64,000 bases of DNA from Lytechinus variegatus (taxonomy: Eukaryota; Echinodermata; Echinoidea; Temnopleuroida; Toxopneustidae): contig NC_054741.1 of NCBI RefSeq assembly GCF_018143015.1, positions 49,863,048 to 49,927,047 of the forward strand, written 5' to 3'. Positions 12,201-22,955 of the stretch are shown here, piece after piece; within the stretch, counting starts at the first letter, position 1; the number at the start of each line of letters is the position of its first letter. The translations under genes were made by a program, and so were the position numbers. The notes under the pieces are model-generated. The model searched no databases, was not told the origin of the DNA, and saw only the letters and a list, made by a program, of their open reading frames with translations.

Positions 12201-14154
12201 CAGTCGCTTATACGACGAACGACGGATTAAAGAACACAGTAAATGTATTGAAAATGCTGTCACATGACAATGAACAGCTCGGAGGCCTTTGTCGATTGGT
12301 GAACCCGAGCAGCAGTTTCGTCCTTATTTTGGGAGCTGACTAAAAATTGCAAATATATGCAGTCCACGACGAATCTGCTGATTTGATTCATCAATTTTCA
12401 ACAAAAAGACTTCTTGGTTGTCATGAAGGGCTTTTGAAAATGCAGTTTCTATGTTCTTGAATCCGTCTAAGGTAGTGGAAGCGAGAACTCCCCAATGTTA
12501 AGTTAAGCCACTGGCGGATCGGGCGGGCAAAGGCGGTCTTTGCCCCCTTCCCCCTTTGAGAGGCACAATTAAAGTTTGTAATGTAAAAATGCCATAAAAA
12601 CAGAAGGATGCCCCGCCCCTTTAAGGTGAAGACCATTTTTTTTGCTTGTCCAATTTTTTTCGTGAACGAAATTGTCTTATTTTGGTTTGAAAACCTTTTT
12701 TTTTCTTTGCTTGTCAAAATTTTCCTCGGGAAAATGTGCCCCCTTGGAAAATTCTGGATCCGCCCCTGACATGTCTGAGTTACACGCAATAGTCTCATGC
12801 CATTATAATATCATTATGATGATCTTCTTTTTCTTTATTAAGTTCAATTTTCTTCATCTTCTTTTACTCCTTTATCACATACTTGGAACGCCGTGAGAGT
12901 GGTCGTCCATGCCTCCTTTATTCCACCGCCCCTGACTCTAACATATTCATTGATTAGATGCATTGGGGCGGTTGAAAGGGAAAAAATAGAAAGGAGAAGA
13001 TTTAAAGAAGTAGATTGTGGATGTTGACCAACAATGGGATAAAACTACTATGATTCTACAATATAACATACGCAGTAATTAAATATAATGTTGAATAATT
13101 ATGTTCGCTTTTGGAACATAACTTTCCTGTCACATTGAGCTCGAAATTAAAGCAGGAGGTATATAGAAACGACCTTATCAACTTACAAAAATGTAATTCA
13201 CGATCTTGACCAATGCAAATCAAAATGCAAGTTTAGTATATTGTGGGAATTCACTTCTTCAGCGTGGTTTTGAAAGACTGGTCAATGGTCAATCGCGGGG
13301 TCAAACGTATTTTTAGGGTATATTTTTTTCCAAAGCTTTTTTAGGGGTCATATTCTGGCAATAACTTGTTTAGTGGGCAAAATGTGTAAATGAAGAGATG
13401 AGCTTGTATAGGGGTTGTTTGGAAATGATTTGGTCACGCGTGTGTACAGCAATACATTTGACTGCCCCCCCCCCCCGGGACTTGAGTTTAGAGTAACCAT
13501 TAAGCCCCCATCACACTTATTCGGAATCAGCAGGAATCAAGCAGAACTTGGAACGAAAAAATATTTAAAAAATCTAGAAATTTGGGGGAGGAACTTATAA
13601 ATTCACCAAACTGGAGTTAAAATTCAGTAAAGTGACAAGGTGATTCATACACTAGTCAAAATGAACCGCAGTGGAGTCAGATTGATAATTCGTACTACAT
13701 TCTTGGACATTCTAGGCGCATTCTAAATACTCTTACTTCATTCTCAGTGCATTCGAAATATTTCTGTCATTTTTTGGGGTCGTCCCGAAGGTTTTGGTCT
13801 TGTACAAAACATTCGAGGGGTATTTTCAAACGGTGTTCGAAGTAGATTTAAATGACCAACTGGTAGATGAACAATAGTCCTTTCATTCCGGTCAATTCTG
13901 CTTGATTCGGAATAAGTGTGATGGGGGCTGTAACATTCACCTTTTTTCATTCTGTTTTTTTTTTTTGTGTGCAGTCACTGTATAGAATGGTAGGTGAGAT
14001 GTCAGAGGATACACGTTATGATGAAGCGACACCAGAGAACAAGCTCGAGACTATTTTTAGGAATGTGGATCGAGATGGTGATGATAGACTCTCACTTCGT
14101 GAATTCCTTGATGCAGCTTCTCATGACCCTGGAATCATGTCCATGCTGCAGTAA
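9113..14154 (+). CDS. Neuronal calcium sensor (visinin/hippocalcin-like) EF-hand protein, 3 coding exons
   Basis: Coding exons 9113-9224, 11564-11832 and 13975-14154 join in frame through GT-AG junctions to 561 nt (186 residues plus stop). The protein is collinear with visinin-like, neurocalcin and hippocalcin proteins. It has an MGNKPS start (Gly2, a likely N-myristoylation site), a QQWYADF helix, and [15 protein letters not shown] matching the family FFPYGDASKF. EF2 is at residues 74-85 ([12 protein letters not shown]), EF3 at 110-121 ([12 protein letters not shown]) and EF4 at 159-170 ([12 protein letters not shown]). The family is known as Ca2+-myristoyl switch regulators of signalling. 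Oddities: EF1 lacks the near-invariant Cys-Pro-x-Gly (ASSKD at 38-42), EF4 has Asp in place of the central Gly, and the protein ends at SMLQ without the usual short tail. The subfamily is undecided. Confidence 0.88.
9541..11362. mobile_element. ~1.8-kb TIR element with repeated TGTCGTACGGGACA motif (intron 1)
   Basis: The ends are inverted: CATTTGGGCGATT at 9541 and AATCGCCCATTTG ending 11362. The near-palindromic word TGTCGTACGGGACA recurs with small changes at about 9561, 9728, 9917, 9941, 10859 and 11025. The interior is AT-rich and has no transposase frame. The target duplication is not resolved. It lies wholly inside intron 1 of the calcium-sensor gene. Confidence 0.6.
11564..11832 (+). 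CDS. Calcium-sensor gene, coding exon 2 (EF2 and EF3)
   Basis: 269 nt between an ACAG acceptor, preceded by a (TC)n tract, and CAG/GTAATC. It supplies the degenerate EF1, all of EF2 and EF3. The acceptor at 11564 is preferred because it keeps frame and aligns with family proteins without a gap. Confidence 0.9.
11866..12085. repeat. (ATTT)n microsatellite in intron 2
   Basis: About 200 bp of TATTTATTTATTCATT-type repeats beginning about 35 bp after the exon 2 donor. Confidence 0.9.
12509..12768. mobile_element. hAT-like MITE in intron 2
   Basis: Termini are CACTGGCGGATC and GGATCCGCCCCTG, with subterminal TTTGCCCCCTTCCCCCTTTG, like the element at 22127-22458. No clean 8-bp duplication was found, so the assignment rests on terminus similarity. 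Confidence 0.6.
13503..13929. mobile_element. ~430-bp TIR element just upstream of exon 3
   Basis: Inverted ends AGCCCCCATCACACTTATTC and GAATAAGTGTGATGGGGGCT, extending about 33 bp inward with few mismatches. The right end is 45 bp from the exon 3 acceptor at 13975. Non-coding; target duplication uncertain. Confidence 0.75.
13975..14154 (+). CDS. Calcium-sensor gene, coding exon 3 (EF4 and stop)
   Basis: 180 nt from a T-rich GTGTGCAG acceptor to TAA. Encodes residues 128-186, including EF4 and the family-typical [11 protein letters not shown] end. Confidence 0.9.
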   Translation, partial: SLYRMVGEMSEDTRYDEATPENKLETIFRNVDRDGDDRLSLREFLDAASHDPGIMSMLQ

Positions 14155-14936
14155 TTAATTTGTCTAGGAATGTAATATTAAGTTGGTATCTTATTTTTTC
14201 CCTTGCCAAGTTGTTTACAGTTGGGATGATCTTGGACCCCTACGAAAAAACAGACAGTGCTGATTTCTTCGATTTTATCCATGATATGGTGTAGGTTGAA
14301 CATTTTTTTCCTTTACGCTGATAAAATATTCAAATCATTGATTTTTTTTTTTGGGGGGGGCTGCTTTGTTGAATTATGTTGTTGTCTTGTTTATATTTTA
14401 GGTAAGCATTTCTTGATGTTCAGAAGAATTGAGCTCTTGAATTTAGAGGTGTAGTGTTAAAGGAAAATATAATTTCTGTTAGAATATGATTGTAATATAC
14501 ACTTAAAATAACTTAAAATTGGGTAAACCTTAAGGTTTACCCAATTTTGGGTAAAATGGGAATATTCATGTTGGTTGGATACTAATGAAAGATATATTTC
14601 GTACATTCTACGCAATTTTGCGTTGAAATAGCCTAATATGGGGTGAAAATATATACCCAGCAAACATGCATGTTTCCTTTCTACCCAGTTTTCAGTGTTT
14701 TAGACTAGAGTGTACGTTTCGAAAGTGTAAAATATCGATCTATTTTAATTAGGGTGTAAGCATTACAGTAACTGCATGTTATTTTTGTATTGTTATAGTA
14801 CTGTTAGACATTCTGAGTTTGAACAGCGTATTAGAGTCATTTTGACGTACGACGATTAAAATAGCGAAATCAACGTCATGCCTCAGTGTAACACGACACA
14901 AACATGTGACCATTAAAGATTTAACATCACTGATCT
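14155..14936 (+). other. 3' UTR / downstream of calcium-sensor gene
   Basis: AT-rich sequence with a T10-G8 homopolymer junction near 14340 and a perfect palindrome at about 14517-14542. No exon is supported. AATAAA occurs at about 15664 but is far away. Confidence 0.35.
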
Positions 14937-15135
14937 GTTCCATGACATATGCTCCGGCGACCATTGCTCCGCTCTAAATTCCACACACTAATCGAATGAC
15001 CTATTTACTTTAGCTCTGGGTTTAACACTATACCTTATCCTAAACCTATAACATAAAACCCTAGTTGCATCCCCAACCCTACATCTTAGATGAAATTAAG
15101 CCCGGAGCATTTGTCACAGATGGAAATATCGTGTC
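14937..15135. repeat. Interspersed repeat, 'TTGCTCCGG' family, diverged copy
   Basis: Contains ATGCTCCGGCGACCATTGCTC at one end and CCCGGAGCATTTGTCACAG near the other, i.e. inverted relatives of the words at 7012-7205. This suggests a small TIR element. Boundaries are approximate. Confidence 0.45.
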
Positions 15136-16127
15136 ACCCACTGGTCTGAAGTACATAGTTTTATGGAGCGCCAACTCAATTACAAAGTGCAAAGTTATTA
15201 TATTGTAGTTATGCGATAAAAACTGTCCAAAGATTTTTTTTATAAAAGGGGTAAAAAGGATTATCTAACATATCATTTACCGTTTTCAAAATGGTTGACT
15301 AATGGCATGAATGAAGGTGAAACTTATAGAGTTCCATAAAAATTTGGACTAAATTCTTCCTTAGTCTGTAGTTAAACCACTATTCTTAAAATTGGAACTA
15401 AACAGATGGTGAAGGCCTATATACTCTGTAAATAATGTGAAGTCAGTGAGTTTGGGGGATTAACAGTCTTCTATTTTGTAATGTACCCTTTGATTGCACC
15501 ATGTAAGATTTGACCTAGATTTGAACATGATGCATATTCTGATATTTTTTCTGTTTTTTTCTTTACATGTTCAATTTGCATTTGCGAATATGCGTCAGTA
15601 ATGATATTGCTTGCCAGCGCCATTTCAGAACTAAACAAATCAAACGTAATATACAAACGTTAAATAAAAACTGTGTGTTTGCGTGCCATTTGGCGTGGTG
15701 ATTAACCTTTGAACAAATTATCAATTTGGTTTGTGTTTACTTAATTCACAAAACTAAGTAAAAATGCCCCAACATGTACATATTTATTGTAATAATTCAA
15801 TGGAAAATTGACAAGGGACTAATGCAAGGGAGCAATATTAGGGTAACCATTATAAGACAAACAGTACATTGATCAAATTCGCATCTGAGGTTGGAAATGA
15901 AATTTAAAAAATCAGAATGGAAACTTGATATAAAAGTCATATATCTGTCCAAGAATACAAAATAAATCAGCCTTTTTTATATTCAATGAAGGTATAATGT
16001 CACTTATGTCTTTTTCTAATAAAAACCAATTGTTAATGGTGATCATGTGATTTGTTATAAAGAATATAAATATGTACATATATGCTCTATCATCTTCATC
16101 ATTCAGTGTGGGTGAGAAATTGCAAAT
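15136..16127. other. Intergenic, no recognisable gene
   Basis: AT-rich DNA with no supported exon. Nothing further was recognised. Confidence 0.35.
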
Positions 16128-16860
16128 AAATCGCTTGGCCCGAATTTATGACGAAAACTCAGTGAGAAATCTCACTGATCAAATAATGCAAGCGCGAAAC
16201 GCGAGCTGATTTTTTTTTTAGATATTCAGACAAAAAACAGACAGTTTTCGTAATCATGATACGTACCTGTCTCTCTAAACAAACAATGCGAGCGCGAAGC
16301 GCGAGATGAAATTTTTGTACATAATGACCCCAAACAGGGACATTTAAAGGACTGTATTATAGGAATCCATTAAGAGTATACATATCTCACCATAGTCATC
16401 TAAAGCGACTGCCAAGTGCTTGCTGATTTTGTTAGTATTACATCTAAACACATGAAGCAATAATTGTAGTCATTGTAATCATGACTATCATACGCATCTC
16501 ACTAATCAAATATTGCGAGCTGTTAATTAGGAAATTCAGACGTGAAGAGGGCATTCTAAGGCTTGTTTGTAGGAATGGACTAAGACCATACGTATGTCAC
16601 TAACCAAATGATGCGAGTGTGAAGCGCGAGCTGAATTTTTTTTTACCCAGATCAGAAAAAGAGACATTTTGAGGACTGATTTTAGGAATTCATGAAGAGC
16701 AGACATATCTCACCAATCCACTAATGCGAACGTAAGCACGGACAGGAAATGTTTCATATTAAGACCTTAAAATGGGGCAATCACTTTAAGAAGTCATGAA
16801 AAAGAAGCATATGTCACGATTACGATTTTCTAAACAAAAGATAATGCCAATGACATACAG
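16128..16860. repeat. Degenerate GCGAGCGCGAAGCGCGAG minisatellite array
   Basis: Recurring units carry TCACTAATCAAATAATGCGAGCGCGAAGCGCGAGCTG followed by roughly 80-100 bp of AT-rich spacer with AGGGACATT and AGGAATTCAT words. Units can be read at about 16190, 16285, 16510 and 16615, plus a weaker one near 16720. The spacer order matches, in inverse orientation, the interior of the hAT element at 22964-24301, so this is probably a remnant of such an element. Confidence 0.7.
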
Positions 16861-17107
16861 TCCTTTAATGATTTCAACTCTCAACATTATTTGATCAAGA
16901 AAATCATGAGTTTCTCAATGTACAATAAGTACATGCCGACAGTGAGAAAATGGTCATGCTCTTGCGTTTGTTCTTCTGTGATTGTGCCCCGGGGATTGTG
17001 CCTTTTATTATTGAATCATTAAGACTTGGCAAGAAAAACAATCCCCAATCTTATTGATGTCAGTGAGAGATGAGGAGAGAAAGAAATTTATAGAGTGAAG
17101 AGACGGG

Positions 17108-17252
17108 CAGAGAGAAGGGGGGGGGGCAGTGCATGGCGGACCCGTGACCCGGAGGAGACAAAGCATTGGAGGGGCACTGTATTGTGAACAATGCTGTGCC
17201 CCTCCGATGTCTCCTCCGGGTCACGGTCCGCCACGGGGGGGGGGGGGGGGGG
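17108..17252. repeat. Foldback hairpin embedded between poly-G runs
   Basis: Arms 17135-17183 and 17190-17232 are near-perfect inverted repeats (GGCGGACCCGTGACCCGGAG against its complement, continuing through GGAGGGGCAC). The loop is about 6 nt. G10 lies before and a G22-type run after. Potential for hairpin and G-quadruplex structure is high. It may be a miniature element related to those starting CAGTGGCGGA. Confidence 0.75.
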
Positions 17253-17788
17253 AGGGAATGGGAGGGGAGGGACATAATGACTCTATCGGGAAAATGAAAT
17301 AAAGAACTGGGATAAGGGTTGGTCGTCATGCCGCCTTCCCCTTGACAACAACTGACGTTCATGGGGGGGGGGGGGGGGCCGGGGGTCCGAGTGCCACTAA
17401 ATTTTCAGAATATCGCTGACGTACCGTCATAATCAACACTTAAAATAAAAAATAGCATATTGTATATGAGAGATTATAACCAACTGTTATCAAAGTTCAT
17501 AATCATGAACCATAGATCGGAAGGCATCCTCTCAAGGTTTATGGCAATGTAAATTCATTTACATCTCAATATAGGCCTATTAGCAAATAATGATTCAAGA
17601 GTCCGGGTCAAGAGTACAAGTTGTCAATCCGGTACGTCTATCAATGAAAAGACATTAGACAAAAAGAACAAGCCAGCTCTCCCGGCCATTAACATTGCCT
17701 TCATGAAAAATATATGCTAGTAAATTCTGTAACCGGAGTACTTTTGTAAATCTTATAAGAAATGACATTAACAGTTGCCACGTTACAT
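17253..17788. other. Intergenic, G-rich then AT-rich, no gene
   Basis: A second poly-G run at about 17360-17378 is followed by ordinary AT-rich sequence. Confidence 0.35.
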
Positions 17789-18982
17789 ATACTCCTCAAA
17801 AAAGTTTGGAAATCTGAGTTTGGCCATTTGTCTCCCTACTCCTAATTTGACACAATGCATATTTGATATCATTAAAAAGATCATTGATTTCCCTTTAAAA
17901 TGATACACTACATGATATGATTATGGTTAACATGGAGGTGCAGTGCCTTGATATGTGGGGCAATGTCAAAATTCAAAAGTTGCAAAATAACACAATATTG
18001 AAAGTCATTGTTCATTTTGTCCGTGGTGATGAGCGAGTTTCCCAGGGGTTTCTTTTGCTTCACGCACCTTAACATCGGCATTAACAAGGAATAAAACACA
18101 CCTCTGCACAAGCAAACACATAACAAACAAACATGCATGGGTATTTTCAAAGCACGACTCAAACCATGTCATCTCACAGATCTCCATGTTAATGTTGTTG
18201 CTTAGGTGCATGAAAACAAAATAAACCGCGGCTGAGAAACTCACATATATCACCACGGTAAAAAACAGTGACTTTCAATACTGTGTCATTTTGCAACTTT
18301 TGAATTTTGACCTTGCCCCAAATTTCAAGGCACTGCACCTCAGGGTGACCTGACGTCCCGTATTTCCCGGGATTGTCCCGTATTTTGCTCCTTTGTCCCG
18401 GCGTCCCGACAAACCCTTCCCGGGACGCCTATTTGTCCCGTATTTAAGAATTTTGAACAAAATGTAGTTAATACATTAACAAGTGATGAATTTTCATCAA
18501 ATAACCAACAGATGACGAAGCAGAGATAACAATGAAACTACTGTAATTTGGAGATGTAATCGGTGGAACAAATTATTGAGTTTTCATAACTAGATCTTGT
18601 TATTTCAGCTTTCGTTTTTAGTCTTGTGTACGATGCCGGTATGTTTCATCTAATTTTTAAATTTGACAATGTTTCACTGTGAAATTTTATTATCTAAAAC
18701 ATTTTAGTTTTTCAAAATTCAAAAAATGTATTTATACAAAGCACCAAATATCATGATTTCTGTTAAATGACTGGATTTTTTGTTTGCTTGAAGTTTGAAC
18801 TTTTTTCCTCTTTCTTTGTTCATCTTTATATCTTTCCTGCTTGCCCTTTTTTGTTCCATCTATCTTTATTTCCGATCTTTTCTTCCTGAACCTTTCTGTT
18901 TATTTGTCTTTCTTTCCTTCTTTCTGTTACTTTCCTTTATTAAATTTCCATTTTTTATTTCCTGAATTCAATCTTTCTTTCC

Positions 18983-19573
18983 TTAAAGGACAAGTCCCCC
19001 AACAAAAAACTTGATTTGAATATAAAGACAAATCAACAAGCATAACACTGAAAATTTCATCAAAATCGGATGTAAAATAAGAAAAATATGGCATTTTAAA
19101 GTTTCGCTTCATTTCACAAAACAGTTATATGCACATCTCGGTCGGCATGCAAATGCGGAACTGATGACATCACTCACTCACTATTTCTTTTTTATTTTAT
19201 TAAATGAGATATTTTTATTTTCTTATCATTGTCATGTGAAATGAAGTGACATTCCTCCCTGAACACGTGGAAATTTATTATTTTAACATTTTGTGCTTCA
19301 AGCAAGGAGGTCCCAATCATCAAAATCGTAAAAATTGAAATATTGTATAATTCAAACAATAAAAAACAAAAGAAATAGTGAGTGAGTGACATCATCGACT
19401 CTCTCATTTGGATGTTATATCGTTCATATAACTATTTTCTTAAAAATAAGCAAAACTTTGAAATGTCATAACTTTCTCATTTTACATCCGATTTTGATGA
19501 AATTTTCAGCATTGTGTCTGATTTTTTTCTATTGATTCAAATCACCATTTTCTGATGTGGACTTGACCTTTAA
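18983..19573. mobile_element. ~590-bp palindromic MITE nested in hAT copy 1
   Basis: Starts TTAAAGGACAAGTCCCCC and ends GTGGACTTGACCTTTAA. Inner inverted blocks are TTTCATCAAAATCGGATGTA and its complement. It splits the pyrimidine tract of the host hAT. Same family as 38212-38834. Confidence 0.8.
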
Positions 19574-20200
19574 TCTTTTCTTTGCTTCCTTCTCCCTTTC
19601 TATCTTTTTTCGTTCTTTCCCTCCTTCCATTAGTTTCTCTTTCTTTCATTCTCTCTTCCCTTCATTCTTTCCTCCCTCTCTTTCCTCCTTCCTTTCATTA
19701 TTTATTTTATATTTCCTTCTAATTCTTTTCCCTCATCATTTCTTTCCCTTCCTTCCTCCCTTGTTTTCCTTCCTTTCTTCCGGTTTTCTAATTTATTTTC
19801 TTTCTTCCAAAGAATGAATGAAACATTTTTCTTTCCTTCATTCGTTCTTTCCACCTCTTTTTTCTTATTTTCTTTTTTTCCTTTCTCTCCTTTATTTTGT
19901 CTTTCACACATATATTCATCCTCCCTTCCTTTCTTTTTCTTTCTTTCTTTCTATATTCATTTCAAAGAATTTAGGGAAACCTTTTCTCTCTCTTTTATTC
20001 TGTCTTTCATCCTTCTTTTATTATTTGTTTCATCCTTCTTTTATTCTAACTTTCTTTATTTTTTCTCTTCATTTTCCCCTTCAGTTCGTTTTTTTTCTTT
20101 ATTTCTTTTCAATTCATCACTTTTCTTTTGTCTTGTCTTCCTCTCCTTAATTCTTTCGTTTACCATCCCTTTCAATTCTTTATATTTTTCACAAGTCTAA
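19574..20200. repeat. Polypyrimidine (TTTC/TTCC) tract
   Basis: Over 600 bp almost free of purines on the + strand, continuing the pyrimidine sequence before the nested MITE (18800-18980). The long Phe/Ser/Leu open frames here are simple-sequence artefacts. The tract can form triplex (H-DNA) in principle. Confidence 0.85.
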
Positions 20201-20437
20201 CAATGTGTATCTTTGTTGATCCTTTTTGTCGATTGTCCCGTATTTGATTTTGTGAAATCTGGTCACCCTGCTGCACCTCCATGTGAACCATAATCATATC
20301 ATGTAGGGTACTAGTATCATTTTTAAAAGAATTGAATTATCTATTCATTGGTATCAGACAATCACACACTAAATTATTCACTAAAACCGAGGAGGGATTA
20401 TCGATCAGTCAGATTTCCAAACTTTTTTGAGGGGTTT

Positions 20438-20907
20438 ATTTCAGTGCTTGCCAACGCGCGCTCTGATCCGACTTACGGGTAGCCCGATGCATTTATTTTT
20501 ATTTCTTTATTTTTTGTTAGAATGAGTATATTGCCAAAGCATTCCAGCGTTGATAAACTAGACTGGATATAATTGCTCTTTGCTGTAGATAAGATGGAAA
20601 TGGTTCATCTCAAAGAAAGATATAGTTAAGGTATGATAAATAAATTCTTATTTCGTCTCCATCATAATCTTATAGATCGATCTTTAGATTACCAACTGTA
20701 GAATACCCCTTGCAAAATGAATGATACACAAAGATGACGAACAAACAGTCCCGAATAAAAGTAGATTTTAATTAACCTCTCGTACAAACCAGTTCAATCG
20801 TATGTTAACCCAATAAGGATAGCACGACTGAACATTTTTATTTTATTTCGCCCGGTTGCATATAAGAGAAAGCTTCTTTTTAGAAGCCAGAATTTCAAAG
20901 AGGTTCG
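20438..20907. other. Intergenic, no recognisable gene
   Basis: AT-rich spacer between the nested mariner/hAT locus and the next hAT element. Confidence 0.35.
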
Positions 20908-21751
20908 AATGGAGGCAGGGGCGTCGATAGATTTTTCAGATGGGGGGGAGGGCAAAATCATGAATCAACTTTCCATAGGCGCTCGATCACACAAAACAAA
21001 CTATATACATATATATATGACTCATGAGATAGAGATCTTACCAATAAATAAATGCGAGCGCGAAACGCGAGCTTAAATTTGTTAATATACTGACCTGAAA
21101 ACAAGAAAAAGGTGCCTGTAATTAGGACTGTTTGTAGTAACTCATGAGGATACATATCTCACGATACAGATAATGTGAGTGCCGAGGGCGAGCTGAAATT
21201 TCCTTATATTCTGACCAGAAAGCTTGATATTCTAAGCATTTTTGGTACCAATGATTAAGATGGGTATCTAAAAAAACAATAGATGCGAGCGCGAGTTTAA
21301 AATTTTTATATTTCGATCTGAAAAAATGACAGTTTAATGGAAAGTTTTAATACAGAAGATCCAACAAGATTATTGTAAATCGAAGAGGGAGTTCTTTTGA
21401 GGTTTAAAACTGAAAATGGGACATTCTATTTACCTATTTAATCATGAAAAGTATGGGGTTTTGCTACAGAAATGATGCGAGCGCGAAGCGCGAGCTGAAA
21501 ATTTGTATATTCCAATCTGAAAAGTGGACAACTTGAGCATGACTTTAAATAAAGAACGAGTTGTGTAGCTCAATCTCGCTTGATGATTTCTGTGTACCGT
21601 TACCATCTTGTTTATTTTTGCACATGCCGAATTATTGGGGAGGGGGCAAAATGATGTTTGCCCCCCCCCAAAAAAAAAAATATATATTTTCATTGGTGGG
21701 GCGATCGCCACCCTGTCCCCCCCCCCCAGGATCGACGCCTCTGAATGGAGG
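20908..21751. mobile_element. hAT-like element carrying the GCGAGCGCGAAGCGCGAG minisatellite, 8-bp TSD
   Basis: The element is 20916-21743, with ends CAGGGGCGTCGAT and ATCGACGCCTCTG. The perfect 8-bp duplication AATGGAGG lies at 20908-20915 and 21744-21751. Poly-G occurs near the left end and poly-C near the right. Inside are four degenerate minisatellite units (about 21055, 21178, 21286 and 21477). Non-coding. Confidence 0.88.
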
Positions 21752-22118
21752 GGGTGGGGTAGGGGAGGGCTTGGGCACCCACTCCAGGAAGAATTGGCAA
21801 CATTTCAGAAAAGCAGACGGGATCAACACAATAAAAAAACCAGAAATGTTTACTTATTCGAATGAATGCTCCTTCCCCAGAAACTTAGTTACCAGGGCAC
21901 TTGTCTCATACAAGATTTCTGACTTATTCATCTCTATACTACAGAAATGTCATGATGCGTTTTTATCTAGGAGTCATCTTCTCCTGAAGTAAAAAAAACA
22001 AAACGATCAGGTGATTGGTACAATTTTCAGTGTTTGTCATGATTAGATAACACCGATGGCGCTGGATTTTTTCTTGATTAGAATCGATTGAATTAATTCT
22101 TGATTTGGGCTCTCATTG

Positions 22119-22466
22119 GGCCAAGACAGGGGCGGATCCAGGCGGGGGCACATCCGGCCTGTGCCCCCTCCCCTTTGGGAGGCATTAAAAATATTTTGCA
22201 GGGGGATATGTCGCGCATACAAGCAAGTTTTATTTTTCTTTCTCTCTCCCACTTTTTTCCGCTTCATATTGTTCCTGCAAGAAAATATCATCCAATTTGT
22301 AGTGATTTGCTTTTCTTGCATCTTATTTTGTTTTTCTTTTCATAAATCACCATTAATTTGGAGTGCAGATCTTTTTTCATTGGGGGGAGGAAGACTTGCT
22401 AATTTTTTGCTGTACAAAAATGACCCTCTTCTTTGGAAAATTCCTGGATCCACCCCTGGGCCAAGT
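22119..22466. mobile_element. hAT-like MITE (CAGGGGCGGATCCAG), 8-bp TSD
   Basis: The element is 22127-22458. TIRs are CAGGGGCGGATCCAG and CTGGATCCACCCCTG. The flanking 8-mers GGCCAAGA and GGCCAAGT agree at 7 of 8 positions. Interior is CT/AT-rich and non-coding; related termini occur at 12509-12768. Confidence 0.85.
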
Positions 22467-22582
22467 TATTAATATTTGGTAATTGACTGGAAAGCCACCC
22501 ATAGTATCACGTCTAGGGGTGTTTCACAAGGATTAACTCTAATAAAAATCATACTTAAATTCACAATTGCGGTGGTACATGT

Positions 22583-22603
22583 ATATATATATATATATAT
22601 AAT
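22583..22603. repeat. (TA)n microsatellite
   Basis: About 20 bp of alternating TA. Confidence 0.8.
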
Positions 22604-22611
22604 ATACGGTG

Positions 22612-22800
22612 ATTTTGCTCCTGTGACAATTGCTGCGGTAATAATATCACAGAGGGCATGTATGGTTACAGTTAGGATCATAATATAGTATTTTGGTTCA
22701 GAATAATGTAAGGATAATGATTGGGGTTTATTTAGTTTTGTAGGTAAGGTTTTATGCTTGGCTTAACGTGCAGCTTTCCCATCAGAGCAATTTTTTTAAA
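22612..22800. repeat. Interspersed repeat, 'TTGCTCCGG' family copy
   Basis: Collinear with 7012-7205 (TTGCTCCTGTGACAATTGCT, ATATCACAGAGGGCA, CTTGGCTTAACGTGCAGC). Boundaries are approximate. Confidence 0.55.
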
Positions 22801-22955
22801 TTCAATTTATTTCAATCATAAAATATATACAAAGTAACATGCACACAATCGCGATTTAATGTAATGAATGAAATATTAGACTAATATGAAAGTTAAAAAG
22901 CTTGTAAGTCATAGTCCCTCAAAACGAAAAAAAAACACCTGTTACAATACAAACA

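Larger units (their letters stand above)
18333..20278. mobile_element. hAT non-autonomous element, polypyrimidine-core family, copy 1, with 8-bp TSD
   Basis: The element proper is 18341-20270, with TIRs CAGGGTGACC and GGTCACCCTG. The perfect 8-bp target duplication CTGCACCT sits at 18333-18340 and 20271-20278, the hallmark of hAT transposition. Subterminal TGTCCCGTATTT words repeat at the left and one recurs at the right. The middle is a polypyrimidine tract broken by a MITE at 18983-19573. It shares left-end sequence, pyrimidine core and right end with copy 2 (28448-32023). No transposase is visible. Confidence 0.9.
17789..20437. mobile_element. Mariner/Tc1-like foldback element, interrupted by a hAT
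   Basis: Outer inverted ends are CCTCAAAAAAGTTTGGAAAT (left) and ATTTCCAAACTTTTTTGAGG (right), next to TA dinucleotides. The interior is itself a long foldback: GGGGCAATGTCAAAATTCAA at about 17957 pairs with a copy near 18300. Without the inserted hAT (18341-20270) it is about 710 bp. The Tc1/mariner assignment rests on the TA flanks and TIR style only. Confidence 0.65.

Noticed and set aside
16128-16860. CRISPR-like array
   Set aside because: Regular repeats with spacers are seen, but the genome is eukaryotic, the spacers are related to each other, and similar arrays sit inside hAT elements.
21561-21992. Overlapping Pro/Gly-rich frames on both strands
   Set aside because: They come from the poly-C/poly-G termini of the hAT element at 20916-21743.
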